Positions 1-10,590 of a DNA stretch of 64,000 bases are shown one piece after another; position 1 is the first letter of the stretch, and every line of letters begins with the position of its first letter. The notes beneath the pieces are model-generated. The model saw nothing but the letters and a program-made list of their open reading frames with translations, searched no databases and had not been told where the DNA came from. This stretch comes from Scytonema hofmannii PCC 7110 (GTDB lineage Bacteria > Cyanobacteriota > Cyanobacteriia > Cyanobacteriales > Nostocaceae). Position numbers and translations under genes: made by a program. The stretch spans positions 9,816,341 to 9,880,340 of the forward strand of contig NZ_KQ976354.1 in NCBI RefSeq assembly GCF_000346485.2. The letters are read 5' to 3'.

Positions 1-534
1 GAGTGTAGCGATCTACTAGTAACAATTCTCCGCGAAAATGTAGATTTAGCAGTTTCCAATAACACAGAAAAAGCCAGATCTGAGATGATAATTAGTCCGA
101 TTTTACTGGAAGTCAGACGTAAATTTAATTATGAAATAAGTTTATTTTCTGGTGTTGATTTTACTGTTGATAGTCAAATTGGGCTGAACGGTTTCTGTGA
201 TTTTATATTGAGCCTGTCTAAAGAACAACTTTTTGTCCGCGCACCTGTAATTACGCTTGTAGAAACTAAGAATGAAAACTTAAAATCAGGTTTGGCACAA
301 TGTATTGCAGAAATGGTGGCAGCACAATTATTTAATAAGCTACAGGGAAATTCTTTAAAAACAATTTATGGTGTTGTGACTATCGGCACTATTTGGCAGT
401 TTTTGAAGTTAGAAGACCAAATTATTTCAATAGATTTAAGCGAATATTACATCAAAGATGTCAAGAAGATTTTGGGAATTTTAACAAGTGCAATTAGGCA
501 AAGTAGCAGCAAATGGAGAACTGGTGACAAATGA
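1..534 (+). CDS. Hypothetical protein, PD-(D/E)XK nuclease-like (5' partial)
   Basis: The frame is open from base 1, so the gene begins before the window; the internal ATG at 85 is probably not the start. About 177 residues are visible. A segment with GFCDFIL followed about 35 residues later by VETKNE looks like the D...ExK core of a PD-(D/E)XK nuclease fold, and the following helix (LAQCIAEMVAAQLF) fits that fold. Similar small proteins are common in cyanobacteria without assigned function. The last codons and the TGA stop lie in a GACAAAT heptamer repeat, so the C-terminus may be repeat-derived. The nuclease assignment is inference from motif spacing only. Confidence 0.6.
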   Translation, partial: ECSDLLVTILRENVDLAVSNNTEKARSEMIISPILLEVRRKFNYEISLFSGVDFTVDSQIGLNGFCDFILSLSKEQLFVRAPVITLVETKNENLKSGLAQCIAEMVAAQLFNKLQGNSLKTIYGVVTIGTIWQFLKLEDQIISIDLSEYYIKDVKKILGILTSAIRQSSSKWRTGDK

Positions 535-565
535 CAAATGACTAGTTACTTGTAGTTGTAACGAC

Positions 566-2656
566 TTAATTACACGGCAATAACTTAATTGTCTTATCTC
601 CACTGCCACTAGCAGCCAAAGTTTTACCATCTGGGCTAAAGGCAACACAATAAACGGCATCTTCATTAACTGTGAAAGTGCGGAGTTCCTGACCTGTATC
701 CAATTGCCAAAGCTTCACTGTTTTATCTCTACTACCACTTGCCAAAGTTTTGCCATCTGGACTAAAGGTAACGGAACAAACATCATCTGTATGCCCTGTG
801 AGCGTCTGTAGTTCTTGACCGTTGGGCAATTGCCAAATTCTGATAGTCTTGTCGCTGCTGCCACTTGCAATTTGCTTTCCATTAGGACTGAAAGCAACAG
901 AATTCATGCCCCCAAAAGAATTAGCATTTCCTTTAAGAGTTAAAAATTTATCCTCAGACAAATACCAAACTTTGATAGTTTTATCATTACCAGCACCTCC
1001 ACTTGCTAAAAGCTTGCCATCAAAGCTAAAAGCAACGCATAGAACTTCATCAGAATGTCCTTGGATCGTATGTATTTCTTTATAAGTATCTGTAGACCAA
1101 AGTTTAATAGTTCTATCTTTAGAGCCACTAGCTATAGTTTTTCCATCTGGGCTAAAAGCAACAGTAGAAACTTTGTCTTTATGCCCAGTAAAAGTAAAAA
1201 GTTCTTCTCCTGTGACAACATTCCACAACTTAACAGTTTTATCATCGCTTCCACTCACTAAAATCTTGCCATCTGGACTAAATGCAACTGCATTAACTCG
1301 AGAAGGTTCTTCTCTCCCTTGAAGAGTACGGGCTTCCTTTTTAGCGAGATCCCAAATTTTTATAGTTTTGTCATGACTTCCACTTGCTAAGACTTGTCCA
1401 TTAGAACTAAAAACAACAGACATAACTCTATCTGAATGCCCCTGAAGGACGCTTTGAAAGAGTATTTCCTGCATAATTGTAGATGCAGTGACCAATGGTG
1501 CAGATGCTATTGTTTGCTGATTAATCTGTGGATTCAAGGGTTGCTTTAGGGGAACTGGTGAGAGTTGAGTGTTTTGTGGCTTTGTTGATATTGGGGCGAG
1601 TAATTTGACTTTTGCTTGAGGTGATTGAGTCTCAAAATTTTTGGATTGTCCGCTTTCTGTCTCATTTTGAAACTGAGGTTTTGTCTTTGTGACTATCCAG
1701 GTTAACGCTTGTACTTCCGTTTGGAGTTGAGCTAAAGCATTTAAACATTCTTCTATCTGCTTTTGAGTGCTCTTGCTGAGTTGTTGTGTAAAAGCATCAA
1801 GTTGAGAGAAGCGCTCTTCCCAAGGCTGCAAACCTTGCATCTGTTGTTGGGTGCTTTGATTGAGGTGCTGTGTAAAAACATCAAGTTGAGCTAAACCTTG
1901 AGTGACGGGTTCAAGCTGTTTTTGAGTGTTCGCACTCAGTTGTTGTATTGAGGTTTCGATTTGAATGAGACGTTGCTCCCAACGCCGCAGTTCTTGAAGT
2001 TGTTGTTGGGTAGTTTGGTTTAACTGTTGTGTCAAAACATCCACTTGGGACAAACGCTGGTTGAGTGGATTCATTTGATTTTGAGTATTTTCACTTAATT
2101 GCCGTACAAAAGCATCAAGCTGGGTCAGATGCTGTCGAAAAGCATCAATATTTTGTGTTTGCTGATACCTTTGTAATTCTTCTATTTGTTGCTGAAATGT
2201 TGTTCTCAAATCTTGAAAAGCTGTCTCAAATTGTGCAAGACGCTGCGTAAAAGTATCTAAACTTTGCTGTTGGTTGTTTCGCAGTTCTTCAAGCTGTTCT
2301 TCTGTTTTTGTACTCAGTTTCTGGGTAAAAGTATCAAAGTTAGCAAGACGCTGACGGAGTGGATCGAGGAGTAGATCTTGTTTTGCCATCATTTCTTGCT
2401 GATTCTGCTCTTTCAAGTACTTTAACCGTTCCCGATTGGCGACGTTCAAGCAGGCTGTGATTGTAAGGGGAGTTGCTACATAAATCATTTGTTGAGTGAG
2501 TGTTGTTGCGACTAAACCTAATGCAGAGAGAGAAATTGAGGCGTATTCGCTAACTTCTAGCCAATGAAGTTTGGTCATAATGGGTGGTTTGCTGTGGTTG
2601 GTACTTGGAGAGAAAACAGCTGGATCTTGCAACGCGATTTTAAGAGCTACCTTCAT
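566..2656 (-). CDS. Membrane-anchored coiled-coil protein with WD40 propeller
   Basis: The 696-residue protein has three parts. Residues about 35-75 are hydrophobic (SISLSALGLVATTL, then IYVATPLTITACLNV), suggesting a membrane hairpin. Residues about 80-320 form a Gln-rich coiled coil built of degenerate repeats (QLSxxTQxQLE, FTQQL). Residues about 400-696 hold seven WD40 repeats, each ending in a GSxDKTIKIW-like motif, enough for one propeller. A second ATG at residue 27 (MTKLHWLEVSEY) could be the true start. Related cyanobacterial proteins share this N-terminus, and the propeller probably binds partner proteins. It lies downstream of two J-domain genes on the same strand, one of which carries its own seven-repeat WD40 domain. 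Specific role unknown. Confidence 0.85.
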   Translation of the reverse strand: MKVALKIALQDPAVFSPSTNHSKPPIMTKLHWLEVSEYASISLSALGLVATTLTQQMIYVATPLTITACLNVANRERLKYLKEQNQQEMMAKQDLLLDPLRQRLANFDTFTQKLSTKTEEQLEELRNNQQQSLDTFTQRLAQFETAFQDLRTTFQQQIEELQRYQQTQNIDAFRQHLTQLDAFVRQLSENTQNQMNPLNQRLSQVDVLTQQLNQTTQQQLQELRRWEQRLIQIETSIQQLSANTQKQLEPVTQGLAQLDVFTQHLNQSTQQQMQGLQPWEERFSQLDAFTQQLSKSTQKQIEECLNALAQLQTEVQALTWIVTKTKPQFQNETESGQSKNFETQSPQAKVKLLAPISTKPQNTQLSPVPLKQPLNPQINQQTIASAPLVTASTIMQEILFQSVLQGHSDRVMSVVFSSNGQVLASGSHDKTIKIWDLAKKEARTLQGREEPSRVNAVAFSPDGKILVSGSDDKTVKLWNVVTGEELFTFTGHKDKVSTVAFSPDGKTIASGSKDRTIKLWSTDTYKEIHTIQGHSDEVLCVAFSFDGKLLASGGAGNDKTIKVWYLSEDKFLTLKGNANSFGGMNSVAFSPNGKQIASGSSDKTIRIWQLPNGQELQTLTGHTDDVCSVTFSPDGKTLASGSRDKTVKLWQLDTGQELRTFTVNEDAVYCVAFSPDGKTLAASGSGDKTIKLLPCN

Positions 2657-2730
2657 CTTCTTCCAAGAAACACAGACAATCTGTGCTTGGAATTTCTCAT
2701 TTACAGAAGCGGTTAGGGTACAAGCTTCGC

Positions 2731-3354
2731 CTATCGGTATCGTCGATTAAACCCAAGTAAACTCTTTATCCACCGAAAAAACCTGCCTATCAGGGATTTT
2801 GACTGAGATTTCCGTTTCGAGCGGTTGGAACGTCTTGATGAGGGCGACGAATAATTTTCTCTAATCCTTAAGTGCCCTTCTAATTGTGCAGCTTTATCTA
2901 AATCTGAGGCGGCTCGATGTTCGTAACCAAGTATGGAACAAACATATCCACGGTACTTGTATGCTTCTATATAATTTGGATTGAGCCGAATTGCATGGGT
3001 AAAGTCGGTTAAAGCGTCTTCGTATCTTCCTAATTTTACGTTCTCGACTCCATCGTTGTAAAATGCTTCAGCATTGAAGCGATGTACATAAACTCTTGTT
3101 ATTGGAGTTTGATAAAATTCACTTGGATGGGGTTGTTCTGTATAAGTAGGCTGATAAGATTTAAGTTTGTTATAGGCTTCATTAATAATTTTTATTTTTT
3201 CCTCTGCTTCCTGCTTTTGTTTGGCTTGTGGAAAACTATCAGGATGCCAAATTTTCACCAGCTTGCGGTAAGCATACTTGATCTCCGCTTGCGACGCACC
3301 GGGTTTTAGTTCTAAAACAAAATAAGCTTCTTCTATGCTCATGCGATCGCTCAT
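2731..3354 (-). CDS. J-domain plus TPR protein
   Basis: This 207-residue protein starts with a J domain (residues about 5-70) containing the HPD tripeptide in KIWHPDSF, which in the family stimulates DnaK ATPase. Two TPR units follow (residues about 90-160: [35 protein letters not shown]). The tail is basic and Ser/Arg-rich and ends in RFFRWIKSLLGFNRRYR, possibly a membrane-associating amphipathic end. It lacks the Gly/Phe and zinc-finger regions of true DnaJ, so it is a type III J protein. It is clearly paralogous to the N-terminal part of the next gene upstream (3427-4875), which adds a WD40 propeller. About 70 bp separates them, and they are probably co-transcribed. Confidence 0.85.
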   Translation of the reverse strand: MSDRMSIEEAYFVLELKPGASQAEIKYAYRKLVKIWHPDSFPQAKQKQEAEEKIKIINEAYNKLKSYQPTYTEQPHPSEFYQTPITRVYVHRFNAEAFYNDGVENVKLGRYEDALTDFTHAIRLNPNYIEAYKYRGYVCSILGYEHRAASDLDKAAQLEGHLRIRENYSSPSSRRSNRSKRKSQSKSLIGRFFRWIKSLLGFNRRYR

Positions 3355-3426
3355 ACGGAGTCAGGGGATGCACTGTCAATCTAAGTTAATTATTCCCAAA
3401 AAACTTGAAGATTTTTCCAGAAATAG

Positions 3427-6057
<2,631 letters not shown>

Positions 6058-6126
6058 AAGTGGTATCATGGAAGTGGTGTTATTTTTCTGGGGCTGTAGC
6101 TCAGTTGGATAGAGCGAGCGCCTCCT

Positions 6127-6411
6127 GAAGTATCGGGCACCATAGAGGAAACTCTATGAGTGAATGTGGTTAAATTCGGTGAACCCTAAAGAGTAGAAAA
6201 GCCCTCATGGGAAAACTATAAGGGAATACCGAGCCAAGCCCAGAAATTTTAGATTTTAGATTTTAGATTTTAGATTAGTCGTATAATCCAAAATTCAAAA
6301 TCCAAAATCCAAAATCGAGGGAAGGTGTAGAGACTAGTAAGCCACCGCCTAAAGGTACAAAGCCTATGGTGAAGGTATAGTCCAGAGAGTGGGGAAACTC
6401 ACACAAATCTG
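6127..6411 (+). ncRNA. Group I self-splicing intron in tRNA-Arg(CCT)
   Basis: The 285-nt intron follows T of exon 1 and ends with a terminal G, as group I introns require. Core elements are visible: a P4/Q-like segment AATACCGAGCCAAGCC (6225-6240), an R-like GAGACTA (6330-6336) and an S-like TATAGTCC (6376-6383). GACTA and TAGTC can form P7. No homing endonuclease ORF is present. Between the Q side and the R side, where P6/P6a/P6b belong, a heptamer-repeat hairpin is inserted (6247-6316). Confidence 0.88.
6247..6316 (+). repeat. STRR hairpin inside the group I intron
   Basis: TTTTAGA heptamers (6247-6277) are followed after a short GTCGTAT-like turn by CCAAAAT heptamers (6287-6316). The arms are complementary at about six of every seven bases (A-C mismatches), so the transcript would form a long imperfect stem in the P6 region, away from the catalytic core. 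Confidence 0.85.
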
Positions 6412-6448
6412 AAGCGCTAGGCCGCCGGTTCGAACCTGGCCAGTCCCG

Positions 6449-6630
6449 TTTTAAATAAAGTTAGTAGATAGTAGTTAGTGGGTAAAGTACCATCACCTCA
6501 GTCTTGTACCCTTTACTTTATGTATGGGATGGGAGCCTCACGCCTCTACTAATCGCTGTACGGGCGCAACATTGCGCCCCTAACAACTAACAACTAACAA
6601 TTAACAACTAACAAAACTCTTGTTTCAAAT
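6449..6630 (+). repeat. Intergenic repeats after the tRNA gene
   Basis: This holds STRR-like AGTTAGTAGATAGT runs, a palindrome GGGCGCAACATTGCGCCC near 6561-6578 (a common cyanobacterial interspersed type), and AACAACT heptamers (6585-6611). No gene is seen. Confidence 0.6.
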
Positions 6631-6650
6631 AGTCACTCTTTGATAGAACC

Positions 6651-7214
6651 TTGAGTAAGCCATCATTGAAAGCTATTTCTTCTCGGTTTATGCTTTTAAC
6701 CTTACCAGTCATGCTGTGGTGGGGTTACAAAGAAATGCAAAACCAATTTGTGCGCCCCCAAGCAATTTTAGTTTTGGGCGGTTCAACATCAAAGTTAGAG
6801 CGAGAGAAATTTACAGCAGATCTTGCTCGTCAAAACCCACATCTACCTATTTGGATTACTGGAGGTAGTCCACCAACGATCACGAGACGAGTATTTAGAA
6901 AAGCTGGAATCGATCCAAAGCGTTTATATTTAGATTACAGAGCGCAAAATACAGTAGAAAATTTTACAACACTTGTTGATGATTTAGAAAAAAAAGGCAT
7001 TAAGAGCGTCTATCTTGTAACTTCAGATTACCACATGCGTCGCGCCCGTGTTATTGGCAAAATTATTTTGGGTAGTCGAGGAATTAATATTAAACCAGTA
7101 TCGGTTCCTTCTGCCACTTCTCCCGAACCAATTGAAAAATCTATCCGCGATGGCGTCAGGTCAATTGTTTGGATAGCCACTGGTTATGCAGGAAGTGAAG
7201 AATTACAAAAATAA
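6651..7214 (+). CDS. YdcF/ElyC-family DUF218 protein
   Basis: The 187-residue protein has one N-terminal hydrophobic segment (residues about 12-28) and then the DUF218 core: AILVLGGS, PIWITGGS, LDYRAQNTVENF and LVTSDYHMRRA. Members of this family (SanA, ElyC, YdcF) are membrane-anchored envelope proteins linked to cell-wall metabolism; the reaction is not firmly established. The frame opens with a TTG at 6651, and an in-frame ATG at 6690 (residue 14) is an alternative. It stands alone between the intron-containing tRNA gene and the TnpB element. Confidence 0.8.
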   Translation: MSKPSLKAISSRFMLLTLPVMLWWGYKEMQNQFVRPQAILVLGGSTSKLEREKFTADLARQNPHLPIWITGGSPPTITRRVFRKAGIDPKRLYLDYRAQNTVENFTTLVDDLEKKGIKSVYLVTSDYHMRRARVIGKIILGSRGINIKPVSVPSATSPEPIEKSIRDGVRSIVWIATGYAGSEELQK

Positions 7215-7236
7215 ATACAAGCAGTAGTGTGAACTA

Positions 7237-7265
7237 CCTACACTTACCGCTTGCGGAAGTGTAGG
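7237..7265 (-). other. IS end hairpin overlapping the tnpB stop (possible omega-RNA 3' end)
   Basis: CCTACACTT pairs with AAGTGTAGG, extended by CCGC/GCGG around a short loop. The tnpB stop codon (7244-7246) lies inside this stem. In TnpB systems the guide (omega) RNA spans the tnpB 3' end and the element end, so this is the expected place for it. RNA identity is inferred. Confidence 0.5.
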
Positions 7266-8635
7266 CTTCTAGCATTCCTAAGAACTACTAGAACTTCCTT
7301 CGAGGTACTATTGGTAGTAGAGTCTGCTACTACGGGATTCTCTCTACGGCGTTTTATTGTTGGGAACAGTCCCAGCCCAACACGCTTTAAATTGAGAGCG
7401 GCATTAATGTCGCGGTCAACCCAAAGCAATTCTTTTTCATCCCAGTACTCGCGTATATCACAATCAGTGAAGATGAATTCGTCACGATACGCGAGTAATT
7501 GAGACGTGTATGCAGGTTTCACTGCTATTGTCCTAGTCCCAGCTTTTGAAGCTATGTATTCTAGGATTGTGAAAAATTGTCCAAAGGCAGCGTCGTTCCA
7601 AGATTTGTTTAAACCCGACTTGGCTGACTGACCATTTGGAAGATACTTGCCGTTCTCATCGAGTTTGGCTTTGTTCCGTTTTGATAAAGCTTTTAAATTT
7701 AAATCTTCATGTACAAAAACTTTTTTATTTGTCCGAACTAGAGCATGAGCCGTCTTAAATGCATGGTCTTTCCTCGCCCTGGCAATACGTTGATGAACGC
7801 GAGCTTCCCTCTTGGCAAGTTTACGACGTGCTTTGCTACCTTTTTTCTTAGTGGATTTACGTTTAGAAACTTTGGCTAGACGTTTTTCAGACTTTCTGAA
7901 AGACTTTAACGCTGGTAGTTTGGTATTCTCTGAAGTTGCCAAATAATCATCTTCGTGCAACACTGCATCCAAACCCAGTGTATTGTCCCAGTTTGGGATG
8001 ACATCTTCTGGCGTAAAAACAGGTACATTCGGGTCTTCTAGACAAATCGTAATATACCATTCATCAGTCTTCTTAGTTAGCAGCGCATTTTTGAGTACAA
8101 AGCCATTAGGTAAAGGTCTATGTAAACGAACTTTTATCCAATTATCAAGCTTGGAGAATGACAAAAATAACCAGTATGACTCAATTCGTTCAATCGTAAT
8201 GGCTTGACCTTCAATCCTCATGGTGCGGTAGCGTGCAGCGTTTTTAAAACGTGGCTTTCCACTACGTTTACCATTGCTGTCTCCTTGAATAAAACGGGAA
8301 AAAGCCTTATCTACTCGTTTAGAAACATCTTGCAGCGTTTGAGAGGGGACACGAGAAAAATCTAGTAATTCTCCAGAATAACCCACTTTAAACAAGTCTT
8401 CTTTAATATCCGGAAGTTGTTTTTTTTGAGAGTAAAAATCTGGATTGTCTCGTAATTGAGGTAACGGACAACTGATTATTGAACAAACATCAAGAAAAGT
8501 ACGGTTATTCTCCCACCAATCAAATCTATCTCCTAGTTGCTTGTTGTACCAGTATTGACAAATTCTCAACCAGGTATTCCATTCTAGTTTTTGATTGGTA
8601 TCTGGGTAAGCTCGATACTGATAATTAAGCAACAT
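7244..8635 (-). CDS. tnpB: TnpB-family RNA-guided nuclease, zinc-finger motif lost
   Basis: The 463-residue protein has the TnpB/OrfB fold. The RuvC acidic residues are visible: D223 (LGLDAVLHEDD), E310 (VFVHEDLNLKAL) and the DRD of VDRDINAALNL (407-409). A basic stretch (SKRKSTKKKGSKARRKLAKR) is typical for nucleic-acid binding. The usual CxxC...CxxC zinc finger after TSQ is missing: TSQLLAYRDEFIFTDCDIRE has one cysteine. TnpB proteins are RNA-guided DNA endonucleases encoded by IS200/IS605 elements. The frame is intact and all three acidic positions remain, so activity is possible. The final residues lie in the element-end hairpin. Confidence 0.9.
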   Translation of the reverse strand: MLLNYQYRAYPDTNQKLEWNTWLRICQYWYNKQLGDRFDWWENNRTFLDVCSIISCPLPQLRDNPDFYSQKKQLPDIKEDLFKVGYSGELLDFSRVPSQTLQDVSKRVDKAFSRFIQGDSNGKRSGKPRFKNAARYRTMRIEGQAITIERIESYWLFLSFSKLDNWIKVRLHRPLPNGFVLKNALLTKKTDEWYITICLEDPNVPVFTPEDVIPNWDNTLGLDAVLHEDDYLATSENTKLPALKSFRKSEKRLAKVSKRKSTKKKGSKARRKLAKREARVHQRIARARKDHAFKTAHALVRTNKKVFVHEDLNLKALSKRNKAKLDENGKYLPNGQSAKSGLNKSWNDAAFGQFFTILEYIASKAGTRTIAVKPAYTSQLLAYRDEFIFTDCDIREYWDEKELLWVDRDINAALNLKRVGLGLFPTIKRRRENPVVADSTTNSTSKEVLVVLRNARSLHFRKR

Positions 8636-8697
8636 TTTTAATCCCCTTCTTTGTTACACCTATGATAGCATTAAAGAGTGAACATTGGGGGTACATT

Positions 8698-8889
8698 ATG
8701 AAAGATAAATCATTAAAAATCAGGATATCATCTCGAAGATTAAATAAGTTGCAATTATATGCAGCACAAGCAGATAAAACAATGACTCAAGTAGTTGAAG
8801 AACTTATAGACTCTTTGCCCCAGCCAAAAGAAATTGACAAAAACTCAACTGCACCCCGGACTGTTTCCCCTACGGGAAAAAACGGTTAG
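8698..8889 (+). CDS. Small RHH (CopG/Arc-like) protein linked to tnpB
   Basis: The 63-residue product starts best at the ATG at 8698 (MKDKSLKIRIS), preceded by a GGGGGTA purine tract; an upstream ATG at 8662 would add 12 residues. The pattern of a beta strand (LKIRISS), then helix RLNKLQLYAAQADK, then TMTQVVEELIDSL matches a ribbon-helix-helix DNA-binding domain. It is divergent from tnpB with about 60 bp between starts, within the two element-end hairpins, so it may repress the shared promoter region. The 3' end runs into low-complexity sequence before the right hairpin. The regulator role is inference. Confidence 0.6.
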   Translation: MKDKSLKIRISSRRLNKLQLYAAQADKTMTQVVEELIDSLPQPKEIDKNSTAPRTVSPTGKNG

Positions 8890-8919
8890 GGTGCGTCTCG
8901 TTTTTGTCCGGTCATTCAT

Positions 8920-8953
8920 CCCACGCTCCCATGAGTACATGGTGAGACGTGGG
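8920..8953 (+). other. Right-end hairpin of the tnpB element
   Basis: CCCACG pairs with CGTGGG, with an inner CTC/GAG and CAT/ATG extension around GAGTAC. It is followed by GGCTTCTGACCG, similar to the tract next to the left hairpin. Confidence 0.5.
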
Positions 8954-9066
8954 GCTTCTGACCGATTAAGCTAATATCCTTTTTTGCAACCGCAGCCTGT
9001 AGCAGACGAACGCGGATCTTAATTGCTGCTATCTGCGTGTATCAGCTACAGGGTGCGGTTCAGAAC

Positions 9067-9369
9067 CTATACTGTTATCTTCTCTTGCACCAGTACAAAT
9101 GGTTGGACGATTAGAGTATTAAACCGCTTTTCTTGCTGCGCGTTCCATTCTCCTACTTGAGTCACAGAGGGTTTGGCAATCAACGCTTCATCAATCCAAG
9201 CTTGCACTTCTGAAACACGATTGCTAGCTATTGCGACTCCCACATCTAGCAAGTCCAGTCCTTCTACAACCACAATAACTGCATCGCGTTGCACGTGAGG
9301 AATTAGCCATGACCACTCGGCTTCATCCAAATTTTCTGTTAGTTCTGCTCTTAAATCTTGATTGGTCAT
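9067..9369 (-). CDS. DUF2288 family protein
   Basis: This 100-residue protein (TNQDLRAELTENLDEAEW, VVEGLDLLDVGVAIASN, VQAWIDEALI) matches the DUF2288 family of small conserved proteins found in cyanobacteria and proteobacteria. No function is established. Its start codon is only 4 bp after the AI-2E transporter stop, so the two are almost certainly co-transcribed and possibly translationally coupled. Confidence 0.8.
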   Translation of the reverse strand: MTNQDLRAELTENLDEAEWSWLIPHVQRDAVIVVVEGLDLLDVGVAIASNRVSEVQAWIDEALIAKPSVTQVGEWNAQQEKRFNTLIVQPFVLVQEKITV

Positions 9370-9373
9370 GTAA

Positions 9374-10411
9374 CTAAACCTCTGACTTCATTTCATCAAT
9401 TTCAAATAAAGAAACTATAACACCAGCGATGGGAATAGAAATAAAAATCCCTAACAGCCCCGCGACTTTAGCACCTACAAGCAAAGCAAAAAATATCATA
9501 ACAGGGTTGAGATTGAGTGCTCCTTGCATAATTCTAGGTGAAATTAAGTTATCTTGTATCTGTTGAAGAACAATACAAGCCGCTAATACTTTCAGGGCTA
9601 GCCAAACACTCTGAGATAGTATAATGAGTGTAATAACACTAACTCCTAACGTAGCTCCTATACCAGGTATAATATCAAGCAATCCAACTATTACTGATAA
9701 TATTAATGCAAAAGGTACATTAAGTACTAGAAATACAAGAAAAGTTGAAGATGTGAGAAATAATGTCAAGATTAACTGACCTCGAAAAAAACCTAAAAAG
9801 TTACGTTTTATAATGCGTGTAAATCTATCTCGCCTTCGCTGTGGTACTCCTTTGATAATGAATTGCCAAAGTTTTTCTCCATCAAGCAGCATAAAAAAAG
9901 CAACAACGGCAATTAAGATAAAAGTCACAAAGTTAGTAATAAAGCTTTGAAAAATATTCAAGCTTGTAACAAGCATAGATATAGCTTGATTTCGCAGTTG
10001 CTCTTCTATGACACTTAAATCAATTTGTAAATTCCGATTGCGAAGAAACTCTTCTAGTCGATCTACTAACGGTATCAAAGAGTTTAAAAACGCACTGACG
10101 CTATCAATTAATTGTTGTCCTTGAGATAAAACTGTTAAACCAACTGTAATCGTCAAAGCACCAAGAATGACAATGCTCAGTAAGAAAATGACAACAACTG
10201 CTATGCTATGAGGTAAAAAATGCCTCAGCCATTGTACGGGATAGCTTAGTAAAAAAGCTAGAATTGCAGCAAATGAGAAAATCACGATGACTGATTCAAA
10301 GTAAGCCAGAAGTAGTACAATTGCCCAGCCAGATGCCACTAAAAGCAAAAAACGAACTAGCGCCAGATTATTCAGGCGGTGCCAAAAATCGTTGGCATCA
10401 AAACCGCTCAT
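9374..10411 (-). CDS. AI-2E family transporter (permease)
   Basis: The 345-residue protein has several hydrophobic segments, including paired helices near the N-terminus (LLLVASGWAIVLLLAYF, VIVIFSFAAILAFLLS) and the family's C-terminal block with LLDIIPGIGATLGV and QDNLISPRIMQG. The family was named for TqsA/YdiK but members transport varied substrates, so the substrate is unknown. It precedes a DUF2288 gene by 4 bp. Confidence 0.87.
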   Translation of the reverse strand: MSGFDANDFWHRLNNLALVRFLLLVASGWAIVLLLAYFESVIVIFSFAAILAFLLSYPVQWLRHFLPHSIAVVVIFLLSIVILGALTITVGLTVLSQGQQLIDSVSAFLNSLIPLVDRLEEFLRNRNLQIDLSVIEEQLRNQAISMLVTSLNIFQSFITNFVTFILIAVVAFFMLLDGEKLWQFIIKGVPQRRRDRFTRIIKRNFLGFFRGQLILTLFLTSSTFLVFLVLNVPFALILSVIVGLLDIIPGIGATLGVSVITLIILSQSVWLALKVLAACIVLQQIQDNLISPRIMQGALNLNPVMIFFALLVGAKVAGLLGIFISIPIAGVIVSLFEIDEMKSEV

Positions 10412-10535
10412 ATATTAAGTTGGGAAAACTTTATTAAATCTCCTATTAGATTGACATAACCAAAGCAACAATTGCCACTTCCTTTAAGCATATTTCTGAT
10501 TGTTCGATACAATTGCAAATCATGCTTAGATCGAG

Positions 10536-10564
10536 AAACCCGGTATCTAAGAAATACCGGGTTT
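10536..10564 (-). terminator. Terminator-like palindrome after plsC
   Basis: A perfect 11-bp stem (AAACCCGGTAT/ATACCGGGTTT) with a 7-nt loop sits just downstream of plsC. There is no T run, so it may equally be one of the dispersed CCCGGTTTC-type palindromes common in these genomes. Confidence 0.5.
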
Positions 10565-10590
10565 GGTGAAGCTTAGTGTTTTCTCACACC

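Larger units (their letters stand above)
6090..6448 (+). tRNA. tRNA-Arg(CCT) interrupted by a group I intron
   Basis: Exon 1 is 6090-6126 and exon 2 is 6412-6448. Joined, they fold as a tRNA. The acceptor stem GGGGCTG pairs with CAGTCCC (one G-T), the D stem is GCTC/GAGC, and the anticodon stem is AGCGC/GCGCT. The anticodon loop is CTCCTAA (anticodon CCT, Arg), and the T arm is GCCGG-TTCGAAC-CTGGC. The discriminator is G and CCA is not encoded. The intron lies between tRNA positions 36 and 37, immediately 3' of the anticodon. Group I introns in bacterial tRNA-Arg(CCU) genes are established. Confidence 0.93.
7237..8960. mobile_element. IS605/IS1341-like element: tnpB plus divergent RHH gene, no tnpA
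   Basis: A TnpB gene on the minus strand and a small RHH gene on the plus strand lie between two hairpins. The left hairpin is 7237-7265 and the right is 8920-8953. On the plus strand the two are followed by similar tracts (GTGTAGGCTTCT and CGTGGGGCTTCT), so they have the same polarity, as IS605-family ends do. No Y1 transposase (tnpA) is present, so movement would need one in trans. Exact ends are not resolved, because IS605 elements make no target duplication. Confidence 0.6.
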
